A stretch of 64,000 bases of DNA from Nitrospirota bacterium (GCA_029881725.1 JAOUMB010000011.1:1-64000), one strand, 5' to 3'; counted from the first letter of the stretch, positions 45,187-53,505 are shown. Notes: generated by a model not told the origin, from the letters alone. Made by a program: numbers and translations.

Positions 45187-45530
45187 CACAAATCTAATTT
45201 TTCACACGTTTTCAATCCCTTCTGCACGTTTCGTTTCGCAAACCAACCCCACCACAAGGGCATTTTTTCTCCACGTTTTCAACGGGTTCTGAGTTTCCTC
45301 TGAAAATCCACCGTCTAAACCACACTGATCGTGCTACCGGCCTTCAGAACCCATTGATATTCCGTTCCGAGGTCACCGTGAACATGCGAAATCCACGGTG
45401 CGAAACGCCACCACAAATGCACTTTTTCACCACAGTTTCAACTGGTTCTGCACGCAAAAACCGTTATTTTTCACCGTGTTTTACTTCGCAACCACAAACG
45501 CGTTTTTTCCTGTATAAACAGCCTGTTCTG
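45187..45530 (+). repeat. Four degenerate direct repeats (about 40 bp)
   Basis: Copies begin at about 45187, 45247, 45407 and 45487. The shared pattern is CCACAA, a short GC step, a run of five or six T, then CCACGTTTTCAAC and GGTTCTG. Copies 2 and 3 are closest to each other; 1 and 4 are more diverged. TTCGCAA precedes copies 2 and 4, and CTGCACG follows copies 1 and 3, suggesting duplication of a two-unit block. Spacing is irregular (about 60-160 bp), unlike CRISPR. Confidence 0.55.
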
Positions 45531-46042
45531 ATTTTTCAGCCGATTTTTTGCGAAACAATCCCGCCGTGCCCACAAACGGCCAACACCTCCACATTGTCAG
45601 TGTGTTATGCTTGGTGTTTTACCGTGACCCGCGGTTTAGCTTTGCCGTTTGCGAAGCGGAATCACACGATTTCCGCACCGCCAGGCCGCGCCGCCACCCC
45701 AGGAAATTCCCCCGCACCCCCTATTTTTCAACCGATCGACTCCTCACAACCCACTGATCCTTTACGGCATTAACAGGAGTGATGAAGGCGTTGCGCCAGA
45801 TTCACAGGGCGCTCAGGGCCGCTTCGGGAGCACAATGACTCCGGGATCGGAGTGCCCGCGGGGAGGCTCCAACCGGAGCCGCCATGGTGGGGGCCGCCAT
45901 GGGTGACGGGACGGCCGTAGTTCTTTGATATGCTCACCAGCCCATCCGGTGGGGTGCGGCCGGCGATGGTCAGTGGGGTGCAAGATTTCCCGCCCACTCC
46001 CGGACCAGGCAGTGCCTTCCCCACCGCGCGGAACGAATTAAT

Positions 46043-46071
46043 TTGATCTCCACCCCCTCACCGGATATAGT
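46043..46071 (+). promoter_or_regulatory. rpsA promoter
   Basis: TTGATC (46043-46048), 17 nt, TATAGT (46066-46071). It gives a leader of about 175 nt before the TTG start of rpsA. Confidence 0.6.
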
Positions 46072-46251
46072 ATGTAGCTTCGCGATTTTTTGCCGAAGGC
46101 TGCGTTTGACGGTCGCCCACGGGGGCACCGGACGCGCCTTCGGACGTTGCGCGATGCAGTCTCCGTGATGCATGCCGCCCACGGAACCCGCACCGCGCTT
46201 CGCCAGCGACATTCACCATCTAGACCGGCGGCAACTTGGAGTCCAGGCAAC

Positions 46252-48015
46252 TTGTCCACACAGCAAACCACTACCGAACCGATCGCGGCCGAACCGGTCA
46301 CCATCGATCAATTCGACCACGTTCCGGCCAACGAGATCACTGCCGAGCAGATGCTCCAGCTGATCGATGCCACCTTCCGTAACTTTGATGAGGGCGAAGT
46401 CGTCGAGGGAACCGTTGTTCTCCGGCAGCCGGATGGCGTGCTGGTCGATATCGGCTTCAAAATGGAAGCCGTCATCTCCCGCAGCGAATTCAGCCCCGAG
46501 GAGTGGGAGACGCTGGAACCCGGCGCCACCCTGCAGGTGTTCATCGAGAATCCGGAAAACCGCGACGGCAAGATGGTCCTCTCCAAGGAGAAGGCCGACC
46601 GTATGAAGGTATGGGAGGCCCTCAAGGAGGCGCATGACGATGAGACCCCGGTGGAGGGCACCATTCTGTCGCGCATCAAGGGTGGCCTCATTGTGGACGT
46701 GGGTGGCGTGAAAGGCTTCCTGCCCGGCTCCCAGATCGACCTGCGCCCGGTACGCGACCTGGACGCCCTGATCGGCCAGAACCTGGCCATGCAGGTGATC
46801 AAGATCAACCGCCGCCGCAACAACATCGTGCTCTCCCGCCGGGTTCTGCTGGAGGAGGAGCGCGACAAGATGCGCGAGTCCACCCTGTCCAACCTGGAGC
46901 CGGGTCTGCTGATCGACGGCGTGGTCAAGAACATCACCGACTACGGCGCTTTTGTGGACCTGGGCGGGATCGACGGACTGCTGCACATCACCGATATTTC
47001 CTGGGGGCGGATCAACCACCCCAACGAGGTACTCAAGGTGGGCGAGAAGCTGCAGGTGGTGGTGCTGCGTTTCGACCGCGACAGCCAGCGCGTGTCGCTG
47101 GGTCTCAAGCAGAAGACCCCGGATCCCTGGACCACCGCCGCCGAAAAGTACCCGGTGGACTCCCGTTTGCAGGGCCGGGTGGTCAGCCTCACCGACTACG
47201 GCGCGTTCATCGAGCTGGAGAAGGGTGTCGAAGGCCTATGCCACGTCTCCGAAATGTCCTGGACCTCGGATGTGAAACACCCGTCCAAGGTGGTCAACGC
47301 CGGGGACGAGGTGGAAGTGGTGGTGCTGTCCATCAACCCGGAGACCCGCAAGATCTCCCTGGGCATGAAGCAGACCCAGCCCAATCCGTGGGATTTGGTG
47401 GAAACCAACTATGCCCCCGGCCAGCGCATCAAGGGCGTGATTCGCAACCTGACCGACTTCGGCGCCTTTGTCGGCTTGCCGGAGGGCATCGACGGCCTGA
47501 TCCACGTCTCGGATATCTCCTACACCAAGCACATCAAGCATCCGTCCGAACTGTTCCAGAAGGGGCAGGAAGTGGAAGCCGTGGTGCTCAAGGTGGACCG
47601 GGCCAAGGAGCGCATTTCCCTCGGCTTCAAGCAACTCGAGGGTGACCCCTGGGAAACCCGGATTCCGGGCACCTACCCGGTGGGCAGCATCCACAAGGCC
47701 AAGGTGGTGAAGATTGCCGACTTCGGGGTGTTTGCGGAACTGGAAGAGGGTGTCGAAGCCCTTATCCCGGCCAGCGAGATGCCCACCGAGGAAGGTAAGC
47801 GCATGAGCGACATGGTCACCGTGGGCGAGTCGGTGGATGCCAAGGTGATTCGCCTGGACCTGGAAGAGCAGAAGATCGCCCTGTCGATCCGCGCCCTGTC
47901 CTCCGATTCGGAAGCCGGTGACATGGCCGACTACGTGTCGCGCAACACCTCCGGCCCGGCGACCACCACCCTGGGCAGCCTGATTCAGGATCAGCTCAAG
48001 AAGGACCAGGATTAA
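46252..48015 (+). CDS. rpsA: 30S ribosomal protein S1
   Basis: S1 binds mRNA on the 30S subunit. The 587-aa protein has six S1 repeats, seen as recurring motifs VVKNITDYGAFVDLGGIDGL, RVVSLTDYGAFIELEKGVEG, VIRNLTDFGAFVGLPEGIDG and VVKIADFGVFAELEEGVEA, plus two degenerate N-terminal repeats. I chose TTG 46252, preceded by GGAG, because the upstream frame has no S1 character and falls in the leader. A weak TTG start and long leader fit the known autoregulation of rpsA. sppA follows after 39 nt. Confidence 0.95.
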   Translation: MSTQQTTTEPIAAEPVTIDQFDHVPANEITAEQMLQLIDATFRNFDEGEVVEGTVVLRQPDGVLVDIGFKMEAVISRSEFSPEEWETLEPGATLQVFIENPENRDGKMVLSKEKADRMKVWEALKEAHDDETPVEGTILSRIKGGLIVDVGGVKGFLPGSQIDLRPVRDLDALIGQNLAMQVIKINRRRNNIVLSRRVLLEEERDKMRESTLSNLEPGLLIDGVVKNITDYGAFVDLGGIDGLLHITDISWGRINHPNEVLKVGEKLQVVVLRFDRDSQRVSLGLKQKTPDPWTTAAEKYPVDSRLQGRVVSLTDYGAFIELEKGVEGLCHVSEMSWTSDVKHPSKVVNAGDEVEVVVLSINPETRKISLGMKQTQPNPWDLVETNYAPGQRIKGVIRNLTDFGAFVGLPEGIDGLIHVSDISYTKHIKHPSELFQKGQEVEAVVLKVDRAKERISLGFKQLEGDPWETRIPGTYPVGSIHKAKVVKIADFGVFAELEEGVEALIPASEMPTEEGKRMSDMVTVGESVDAKVIRLDLEEQKIALSIRALSSDSEAGDMADYVSRNTSGPATTTLGSLIQDQLKKDQD

Positions 48016-48054
48016 CGCCCCAACGGGCGTAAACAACTCAAGGAGAGGGGAACC

Positions 48055-48948
48055 ATGCGGGCACCGTCCGGCAAGGCGTTGAAACTCGGCTTCGGGATCT
48101 TCGTCGCCCTCTCCGTTCTGGTCTTTGCCGCCAGTTTTCTGGGAGTCCACCTGTCCGTGTCCGGCGGACACGGACAGGTGGCCCTGGTGCGGGTGGAAGG
48201 CAAGATCATGGATGCGCGCAACACCGTCGAGGAAATTCGACGGTTTGAGCGCAACCCGCGCATTCGCGCCCTGGTCCTGCGGGTGGACAGCCCCGGCGGC
48301 GGGGTGGTTCCCTCCCAGGAAATTCACGACGCGGTCGTCAACTTCAAGGCCGCCGGCAAGCCGGTGGTCACCTCCATGGGCACCGTTGCCGCCTCCGGCG
48401 GGTATTACGTGGCCGCCCCCTCCGACGTCATTATGGCCAACCCCGGCACCCTCACCGGCAGCATCGGGGTCATCATGACCACCGTCAACCTGGAAGGGTT
48501 GATGGACAAGGTGGGGGTTGAAAACATCACCATAAAAGCAGGCAAGAACAAAGACATAGCCTCCCCCTTCCGGCAGATGACCGATGCCGAGCGGCGCTTG
48601 CTGCAGGAGGTGATGGACGATATTCACGCCCAGTTCATCGAGGCCGTGGCCGACGGCCGGGGACGCACCATCGACGAGGTGAAACCGATGGCGGATGGCC
48701 GCATTTTCAGCGGCCGTCAGGCCATGGAGCAGGGCCTGGTGGACGAACTGGGCACCCTGGACGAGGCCATCGAAAAAGCCGGGAAACTGGCTGGGATCGA
48801 AGGCCGCCCGCGCGTGGTCGAATTCCACCCCAGCCCCCTTCAGGAGTTGCTGGGGGGAGCCAAGCAGATGTTCCCGTGGCTGCCGTCCGCATTGAATGGC
48901 ACACCGGTCTGGACGCAAGTTCGCGCTTTGTATATGATGTCGTTATAA
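48055..48948 (+). CDS. sppA: Signal peptide peptidase SppA (short S49 form)
   Basis: SppA degrades cleaved signal peptides at the inner membrane. The 297-aa protein has one N-terminal transmembrane anchor (FGIFVALSVLVFAASFLGV) and a single S49 domain. Seen: RVDSPGGGVVPSQEI, the nucleophile-Ser motif TVAASGGYYVA, PGTLTGSIGV and a Lys in NITIKAGKNKDI likely to be the general base. At half the length of E. coli SppA it is the octamer-forming short type. GGAGAGGGG precedes ATG 48055. It lies between rpsA and an IHF gene. Confidence 0.94.
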   Translation: MRAPSGKALKLGFGIFVALSVLVFAASFLGVHLSVSGGHGQVALVRVEGKIMDARNTVEEIRRFERNPRIRALVLRVDSPGGGVVPSQEIHDAVVNFKAAGKPVVTSMGTVAASGGYYVAAPSDVIMANPGTLTGSIGVIMTTVNLEGLMDKVGVENITIKAGKNKDIASPFRQMTDAERRLLQEVMDDIHAQFIEAVADGRGRTIDEVKPMADGRIFSGRQAMEQGLVDELGTLDEAIEKAGKLAGIEGRPRVVEFHPSPLQELLGGAKQMFPWLPSALNGTPVWTQVRALYMMSL

Positions 48949-49000
48949 CAGGCAACCGGCGCAGGTGTTTGCAAGGGTTTAACCCAAAACGAGGGGTGAC

Positions 49001-49279
49001 ATGACCAAGGCTGAACTCGTAGACCAGATCACGCGAAAAGTGGACGGTCTCACGCGTACCCAGGTAGACGTTCTGGTGGGGACTGTATTTACCAGCATCA
49101 AGGATGCGCTTACCGTGGGCGACAAGGTGGAGATCCGTGGCTTCGGAAGCTTCCGCCTTCGTGACCGCGCGGCCCGCGAGGGGCGTAATCCGAAAACCGG
49201 TGAGATTGTAAAGGTTCCCGCCAAGAAGGTGCCGTTCTTCAAGGCCGGCAAGGAACTCAAGGAACTGGTAGACAGCTAG
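49001..49279 (+). CDS. ihfB: Integration host factor / HU-family DNA-bending protein
   Basis: This 92-aa nucleoid protein has core DKVEIRGFGSFRLRDRAARE then GRNPKTGEIVKVPAKKVPFF, including the DNA-intercalating RNPKTG arm. The RGFGSF and C-terminal KELKELVDS resemble IHF-beta more than HU, and the rpsA-(sppA)-ihfB order supports IHF-beta; an HU assignment cannot be excluded. Its stop overlaps the convergent hisS stop through the shared palindrome CTAG. Confidence 0.85.
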   Translation: MTKAELVDQITRKVDGLTRTQVDVLVGTVFTSIKDALTVGDKVEIRGFGSFRLRDRAAREGRNPKTGEIVKVPAKKVPFFKAGKELKELVDS

Positions 49280-50586
49280 GCGTCCGCCGCCTTCACGATT
49301 TCGCAAACGGCATCCGCAAGACCGGCCAGCGGGATCTCCCGCTGGTCGCGTTTGGCCATATCCCGCAGAATGGCCTGACCACGGGCCAACTCATCCCCTC
49401 CCACAATCAAACAGAAGGCCGCGCCGCTCTTTCCGGCCCGCTTCATCTGGCTCTTCAGGCTGCCCTCAAAGGCCCGATCAACCCGAATCCCGGCATTGCG
49501 CACCTGCCGCAGCACTGGCACCATCGCCACTTCCGCCTCATCCCCCACAAGCGCACAGAACAGGTGCGGCGGATCCTCCCGGGTTTCATCCATCAGCAGC
49601 AGCAATCGCTCCACACCCAGGGCAAAGCCGATCCCCGGTTTTGACTGCCCCCCCAGGCGCTCCACCAGACGATCATAGCGCCCACCCGCAGCCACCGTGC
49701 TCTGGGCCCCCAGATCGCTAGAGGTCCACTCGAAAGCGGTCCGGGTGTAGTAGTCCAAACCTCTCACCATGCGCGGATTCACCGCGTACGCCACCCCGGC
49801 TGCGGAAAGGTGGGTGCGCACCTGGGAAAAATGAGCGGAGCACCCCTCACACAGGTGATCGATGATTTCCGGTGCGGCGGTCGTATGCGTGCGGCAGGAT
49901 TCCACCTTGCAGTCGAGCACCCGCAACGGGTTGGTCTCTTTTCGCCGGCCACAGTTCTCGCAGAGATGTTCCGCCACACCCGCCAGAAACCCCTTCAGGG
50001 CTGCTGTGTACCGGGGGCGACAGGCCGGGCAGCCGATGGAGTTGATTTCCAGACTCAGGCCGTCCAGCAGCCCGAGGGAATCGAACAAATCTGCGGTGAG
50101 CACCAGCACCTCGGCGTCCAGCGCCGGGCTCTCGGAACCCAGGGCTTCCGCCCCGATCTGATGAAATTGCCGCAGTCGCCCGGCCTGCGGGCGTTCGTGC
50201 CGGAACATGGGACCCAGATAATAGAGGCGGGTGAGGGATTCCCGTTGCAGGCCGCTCTGGATATAGGCGCGGATCACGCCGGCGGTTCCCTCCGGCCGCA
50301 GGGAAAGCATCTGTCCGTTGCGATCCTCGAAGGTGTACATTTCCTTCTCGACGATGTCAGTGGCTTCACCAATGCTGCGGGCAAACAACTGGGTCACTTC
50401 GAACACGGGAACCCGCACTTCGCCGAACCCGTAGCGCGCAAAGAAATCGCGGCAAATCCGCTCCAGCCGTTGCCACGCGGGAGATTCGTCGGGCAGCACA
50501 TCCTTGACCCCACGCACCGCCTGGATGGCCTGCACCCGACCGCCTGAAACGGCTTGGGCGGAATCATTTTCGGACCGGTCGGACAC
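49276..50586 (-). CDS. hisS: Histidyl-tRNA synthetase
   Basis: HisS charges tRNA-His. The 436-aa class II synthetase has motif 2 region RPEGTAGVIRAYIQSGLQRE and MFRHERPQAGRLRQFHQIGA, the HisA motif region MVRGLDYYTRTAFEW, AAGGRYDRLVERLGG and a C-terminal anticodon-binding domain. A Cys-rich insertion (CPACRP, CENCGRRK) is visible in the middle. The start is uncertain: GTG 50586 has GGAG 7 nt upstream; GTG 50535 just before IQAVRGVKDVLP would also give a normal enzyme. It is convergent with ihfB, with stops sharing CTAG. Confidence 0.95.
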   Translation of the reverse strand: MSDRSENDSAQAVSGGRVQAIQAVRGVKDVLPDESPAWQRLERICRDFFARYGFGEVRVPVFEVTQLFARSIGEATDIVEKEMYTFEDRNGQMLSLRPEGTAGVIRAYIQSGLQRESLTRLYYLGPMFRHERPQAGRLRQFHQIGAEALGSESPALDAEVLVLTADLFDSLGLLDGLSLEINSIGCPACRPRYTAALKGFLAGVAEHLCENCGRRKETNPLRVLDCKVESCRTHTTAAPEIIDHLCEGCSAHFSQVRTHLSAAGVAYAVNPRMVRGLDYYTRTAFEWTSSDLGAQSTVAAGGRYDRLVERLGGQSKPGIGFALGVERLLLLMDETREDPPHLFCALVGDEAEVAMVPVLRQVRNAGIRVDRAFEGSLKSQMKRAGKSGAAFCLIVGGDELARGQAILRDMAKRDQREIPLAGLADAVCEIVKAADA

Positions 50587-50716
50587 GGCGTTGCTCCACA
50601 AAAAGGCCCCAAGGAATCGGAGAGCATACGGAGTCCCAACCATTCCCGTCAACGGACTGACACCCTTCCGGGCACCAACGGCAGGCCGGCTCTCGCGTTC
50701 CGGGTTCGCCTTCCGC

Positions 50717-50722
50717 TATAAT
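50717..50722 (+). promoter_or_regulatory. -10 box of the redox operon, leaderless geometry
   Basis: A perfect TATAAT ends 8 nt before the ATG of the monoheme lipoprotein gene, leaving room for at most 1-3 leader nucleotides. No clear -35 box or ribosome binding site is seen. Confidence 0.5.
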
Positions 50723-50730
50723 TGGCGGTT

Positions 50731-51033
50731 ATGAAGCGGTTTCTCCGGGGTATTCGCTGGTGGCTTGCCATCCCGTTAATCACCGGATGCATGCAACCGT
50801 TCGAGGTTCCCGATGCCGAGACCGCCGACGGCAAAATATATGTCCGCCGGTGCAGTCTGTGCCACGCCCTGCCCGACCCGGCGCGGATGACTTACACCCA
50901 GTGGGTGGGGGTGGTGGGGCGGATGGCTCAAAACATTCGCTCCCAGAACGTCCCCCAGGTCAGCGACGAAGAATTCCAGCAGATACTGCTCTACCTGAAA
51001 CGCCATGCAAAGCCAGCCGAAATCGCTCACTAA
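50731..51033 (+). CDS. Monoheme c-type cytochrome lipoprotein
   Basis: This 100-aa protein has a signal peptide (MKRFLRGIRWWLAIPLITGC) with lipobox ITGC, so it is predicted to be anchored to a membrane facing the periplasm. A single heme site, CSLCH, follows at about residue 46, with downstream Met residues (RMTYTQW, GRMAQNI) as possible axial ligands. Such small lipoprotein cytochromes shuttle electrons. It is the first gene of a tight five-gene redox operon, and the next gene starts 29 nt before its end. A TATAAT box lies directly upstream. Confidence 0.85.
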   Translation: MKRFLRGIRWWLAIPLITGCMQPFEVPDAETADGKIYVRRCSLCHALPDPARMTYTQWVGVVGRMAQNIRSQNVPQVSDEEFQQILLYLKRHAKPAEIAH

Positions 51034-51631
51034 ATTTCTTGTGCCCGCCCTGCTGGCCATAACGCTTGCGTGTCCGATGCCGTCCTCCGGGGCGTCCCTC
51101 CTCGCCGTGGACGAGGCGTTGTTCACCCGTGCCCAGATCCTGCGGGTGGACACGGACCGCGCGGCCCCCTCCTTCGAGCTTCCCGACCTGCAAGGCACTA
51201 CGGTCACGCTGGAGGATTACCGGGGCAAACTGGTGGTCCTCAATTTCTGGGCCACCTGGTGCCGCCCGTGCATTCGAGAGATGCCGGCTCTGGAGCGCCT
51301 GTCCCGGCAGTTGGGCCCGGACGGCCTGATCGTACTCGCCATCTCGCTGGACCGGGACAACAAAGAGTCCGTGCAGGCCTTCGTGGAAGGATACGGCTGG
51401 AAATTGCCGGTGCTGCTGGACCCGTTTGCCGACGTGGGCGACGCCTACCTGGTGTCGGCCATGCCATCCACCTATGTAATCGGCCCGGAGGGCACGATCT
51501 ATGGCCGCGCGCTGGGCCCCCGCGAGTGGGACGGCGAAGCGGCCCTCACCCTGTTTCGTGCCCTTCTGGCACCGGAGCCGGGCGCTCCGGACGCCTCATC
51601 CCGTTTAATCGAATCCAAAGACAGGAGTTGA
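51005..51631 (+). CDS. TlpA/ResA-like thioredoxin-fold protein (periplasmic)
   Basis: This 208-aa protein has a Sec signal (LTKFLVPALLAITLACPMPS, possibly a lipoprotein signal) and an AhpC/TlpA-type thioredoxin fold: APSFELPDLQGTTVTLEDYR, active site WCRPC near residue 100 and cis-Pro loop SAMPSTYVIGPEG. Such proteins reduce disulfides in apocytochrome c or copper-site proteins. It overlaps the preceding cytochrome gene by 29 nt and precedes the DsbA-like gene by 5 nt. Confidence 0.88.
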   Translation: MQSQPKSLTKFLVPALLAITLACPMPSSGASLLAVDEALFTRAQILRVDTDRAAPSFELPDLQGTTVTLEDYRGKLVVLNFWATWCRPCIREMPALERLSRQLGPDGLIVLAISLDRDNKESVQAFVEGYGWKLPVLLDPFADVGDAYLVSAMPSTYVIGPEGTIYGRALGPREWDGEAALTLFRALLAPEPGAPDASSRLIESKDRS

Positions 51632-51636
51632 ATCCC

Positions 51637-52284
51637 ATGTTCAAAACCATCGCACGCTGGCTGATGCCGGCACTGCTGGCCGTCACGCTCGCACCCGCCG
51701 CGGCATTGTCCGCCGACGCCCCGGACGGGGCCGCAAACAAAGAAGACCTTGCCCCGTTTGTGGTACTGGATCGCAAAAGTACCCACAAGAAGGGCCAGGT
51801 GAATGTAACCGTCTACTTCGATTTCTACTGCAGCCACTGCCATGAGTTCGACAACAAGGTGTGGCCGGTGCTGGTCAAGGAGCACGGTGACACGTTGCAT
51901 GTTACCTGGGTGGGCATGCCGATCGTCGACCCGGCTGCCTCACCGGTGACCGTTCTCGCCTTTTATCTGGCAGACGCGCAGGGCAAGGGGGAAGAAATGC
52001 GAAACGCCCTGTTTTCGGCCATCTGGAACCACCGGCTGGACCCGTCAAAGCCCGACGTCCTGCTCGGGATTGCCACCCAGCTGGGGCTGGATCTGAATCG
52101 TTTCAAGCGCGAATTCAATGAAAACGTGATGGTGGAGCGCATGGAGGACGGCATCAAGCAGGCCCGCGCCATCGGCGCCCGTGGCACCCCGACCGTTCTG
52201 CTCGACAACCATATCCGGGTCACCGGTTACGGCATCAAAAACGTCGAGGCGGCCATCGCCGAGGCATTGAAAGCCGACGGCTGA
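51637..52284 (+). CDS. DsbA-like thiol:disulfide oxidoreductase/isomerase
   Basis: This 215-aa protein has a signal peptide (MFKTIARWLMPALLAVTLAP) and a DsbA-family thioredoxin fold: VYFDFYCSHCHEFDNKVWPV with CSHC active site and cis-Pro segment GARGTPTVLLDNHIRVTG, with a helical insertion between. The His-rich active site (CSHCH) resembles DsbA/DsbG-type proteins. Its stop shares one base with the next start (TGATG). The ribosome binding site is GGAG. It could oxidise or isomerise substrates that the neighbouring TlpA-like protein reduces. Confidence 0.9.
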   Translation: MFKTIARWLMPALLAVTLAPAAALSADAPDGAANKEDLAPFVVLDRKSTHKKGQVNVTVYFDFYCSHCHEFDNKVWPVLVKEHGDTLHVTWVGMPIVDPAASPVTVLAFYLADAQGKGEEMRNALFSAIWNHRLDPSKPDVLLGIATQLGLDLNRFKREFNENVMVERMEDGIKQARAIGARGTPTVLLDNHIRVTGYGIKNVEAAIAEALKADG

Positions 52285-53108
52285 TGCACCGCTTGCTGCC
52301 CATGGCCCTTGCGGCACTCTGCCTGACCATACTGCACGCGTGTGCCGGTCTTGCCGTGACCGAAGATGCGCCGCCAGGAACCACGGCGCAGGCCGTTGTG
52401 GGACCACGGCTGCAATTCGAAAACCTGGAGCACCACTTCGGCACCATCACCCAGGGCAAGCTCGTGGAGCACCGGTTCCCGTTCACCAACGTGGGCGATC
52501 AAGACCTGACCATCTCCGAGGTTTCCACTCCCTGCGGTTGCACCGCCGTGCTTGCGGACCAGGAAGTGGTTCCCCCCGGCAGCTCCAGCTTTGTGGACGT
52601 GACCTACGACTCCGCCGCACGCAGTGGCGAGGTGGTGCGCATTATCACCGTCATCTCCAACGATGCCGAACAACCGGAAATGGAGTTGAAGGTGGTGGCC
52701 CAGGTGGATGCCTCCCAGCACGCGGGCTTCATGGTGGGCGACACCCTGTTCGGACCCAAGTGCGGTAGCTGCCACTACGACACCGCCGCGGAAAAAAGTG
52801 GCCAGGAGTTGTACGACGCGGTGTGCTGGTTCTGCCATGGCACGCACCGCCAGGGCAATACCGCCACCGCTCTGGACGCTTACCAGCCGGCCATGGACGG
52901 CTATCTGCGCAAGGTCATTTCGGACGGGCTTCCTGGCACGGAAATGCCGGGATTTGCAAGAAACCATGAAGGTCCCCTGTTCCCCGAACAAATCGACTCA
53001 CTCGTGGATCTGCTGCATGACCCTCCCCCGCCCCCGCCCGACCCTGAACCCGGAGTGGAAGAGGAACCGAAGGATGGCTTCGACCCGTCCCGCCCGTTCT
53101 TCCAATAG
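52284..53108 (+). CDS. DUF1573 domain fused to diheme cytochrome c
   Basis: This 274-aa exported protein has a signal peptide with a possible lipobox (LTILHACAG). Residues about 40-150 form a DUF1573/immunoglobulin-like domain (PRLQFENLEHHFGTITQGKL, FPFTNVGDQDLTI, STPCGCTAVL, where the CGC pair is typical). Residues about 155-250 contain two heme sites, CGSCH and CWFCH, with Met residues downstream (TEMPGFARNHEG). A Pro-rich acidic tail ends it. The fusion of a DUF1573 domain to cytochrome c is unusual in my experience. It is translationally coupled to the DsbA-like gene and overlaps the next gene by 35 nt. Confidence 0.85.
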   Translation: MHRLLPMALAALCLTILHACAGLAVTEDAPPGTTAQAVVGPRLQFENLEHHFGTITQGKLVEHRFPFTNVGDQDLTISEVSTPCGCTAVLADQEVVPPGSSSFVDVTYDSAARSGEVVRIITVISNDAEQPEMELKVVAQVDASQHAGFMVGDTLFGPKCGSCHYDTAAEKSGQELYDAVCWFCHGTHRQGNTATALDAYQPAMDGYLRKVISDGLPGTEMPGFARNHEGPLFPEQIDSLVDLLHDPPPPPPDPEPGVEEEPKDGFDPSRPFFQ

Positions 53109-53505
53109 GGTTTTCCGATGCATGGTCGGGCTGGCTGCCCTGCTGTGTGCCGCGTGCACGGCACCCGCCGACCACACGGGCACGGCGGGCACGTACACCG
53201 TTACCGTGCGCGCGGAACCCAATCCGGCCGCCCTTGGTGACACTCACCTGACCGTGACCGTGACCGACGCCAACGGAAAGGCGGTACCCGATGCCATGGT
53301 AACGGCCCGCATGTTCATGGCCGGCATGCCAATGAACACCGACGACGACCTTCTGCCCGGAACCCCTCAGGGCAAGGGACGCTATGTCGCCGCCGGAGAG
53401 TTTTCCATGGGTGGAAACTGGCAGGTGGAGGTGTCCGTCACCCCGGACAATGGAAAAAGCGTCACCGCCACATTCCCCTACACCATTGAATGGAAACTGG
53501 ATTAG
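53074..53505 (+). CDS. YtkA-like periplasmic/lipoprotein domain, Met-rich
   Basis: This 143-aa exported protein has an Arg-containing N-region and hydrophobic segment (MVGLAALLCAACTAP) and then a YtkA-like beta-sandwich (YTVTVRAEPNPAALGDTHLT, AVPDAMVTARMFMAGMPMNT, GRYVAAGEFSMGGNWQVEVS). The MFMAGMPM stretch and later SMGG are possible Cu(I)/Cu(II) ligands, as in related FixH/YtkA and CopC-like proteins. ATG 53074 has GAGGAACCGAAGG just upstream; ATG 53122 is an alternative. It is the last gene of the redox operon and suggests a copper link. Confidence 0.75.
   Translation: MASTRPARSSNRVFRCMVGLAALLCAACTAPADHTGTAGTYTVTVRAEPNPAALGDTHLTVTVTDANGKAVPDAMVTARMFMAGMPMNTDDDLLPGTPQGKGRYVAAGEFSMGGNWQVEVSVTPDNGKSVTATFPYTIEWKLD

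Larger units (their letters stand above)
44584..46251. other. 1.67-kb gene-free region before rpsA
   Basis: No gene is supported: frames on the plus strand lack ribosome binding sites, motifs and codon bias like the neighbours. Contents seen: a hairpin at 44868-44895; a T- and ACC-rich, lower-GC core (about 45,060-45,780) with degenerate direct repeats; a GGCTCC-AACC-GGAGCC hairpin near 45,870; and the rpsA promoter and leader at the right end. It could hold a non-coding RNA or a replication/segregation site, but no known RNA family is recognised. Confidence 0.6.

Noticed and set aside
45187-45530. CRISPR array
   Set aside because: Repeats are degenerate, irregularly spaced and T-rich, and no cas genes are present.
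44875-45773. Two small plus-strand frames in the gap before rpsA
   Set aside because: Their composition follows the T/C-rich repeats, they lack ribosome binding sites and resemble no protein family.
45060-46260. Chromosomal origin of replication
   Set aside because: TTTTTCACA and TTGTCCACA resemble DnaA boxes, but there is no dnaA, dnaN, parAB or gidA nearby and no tight box cluster. Kept only as an alternative under the repeat finding.
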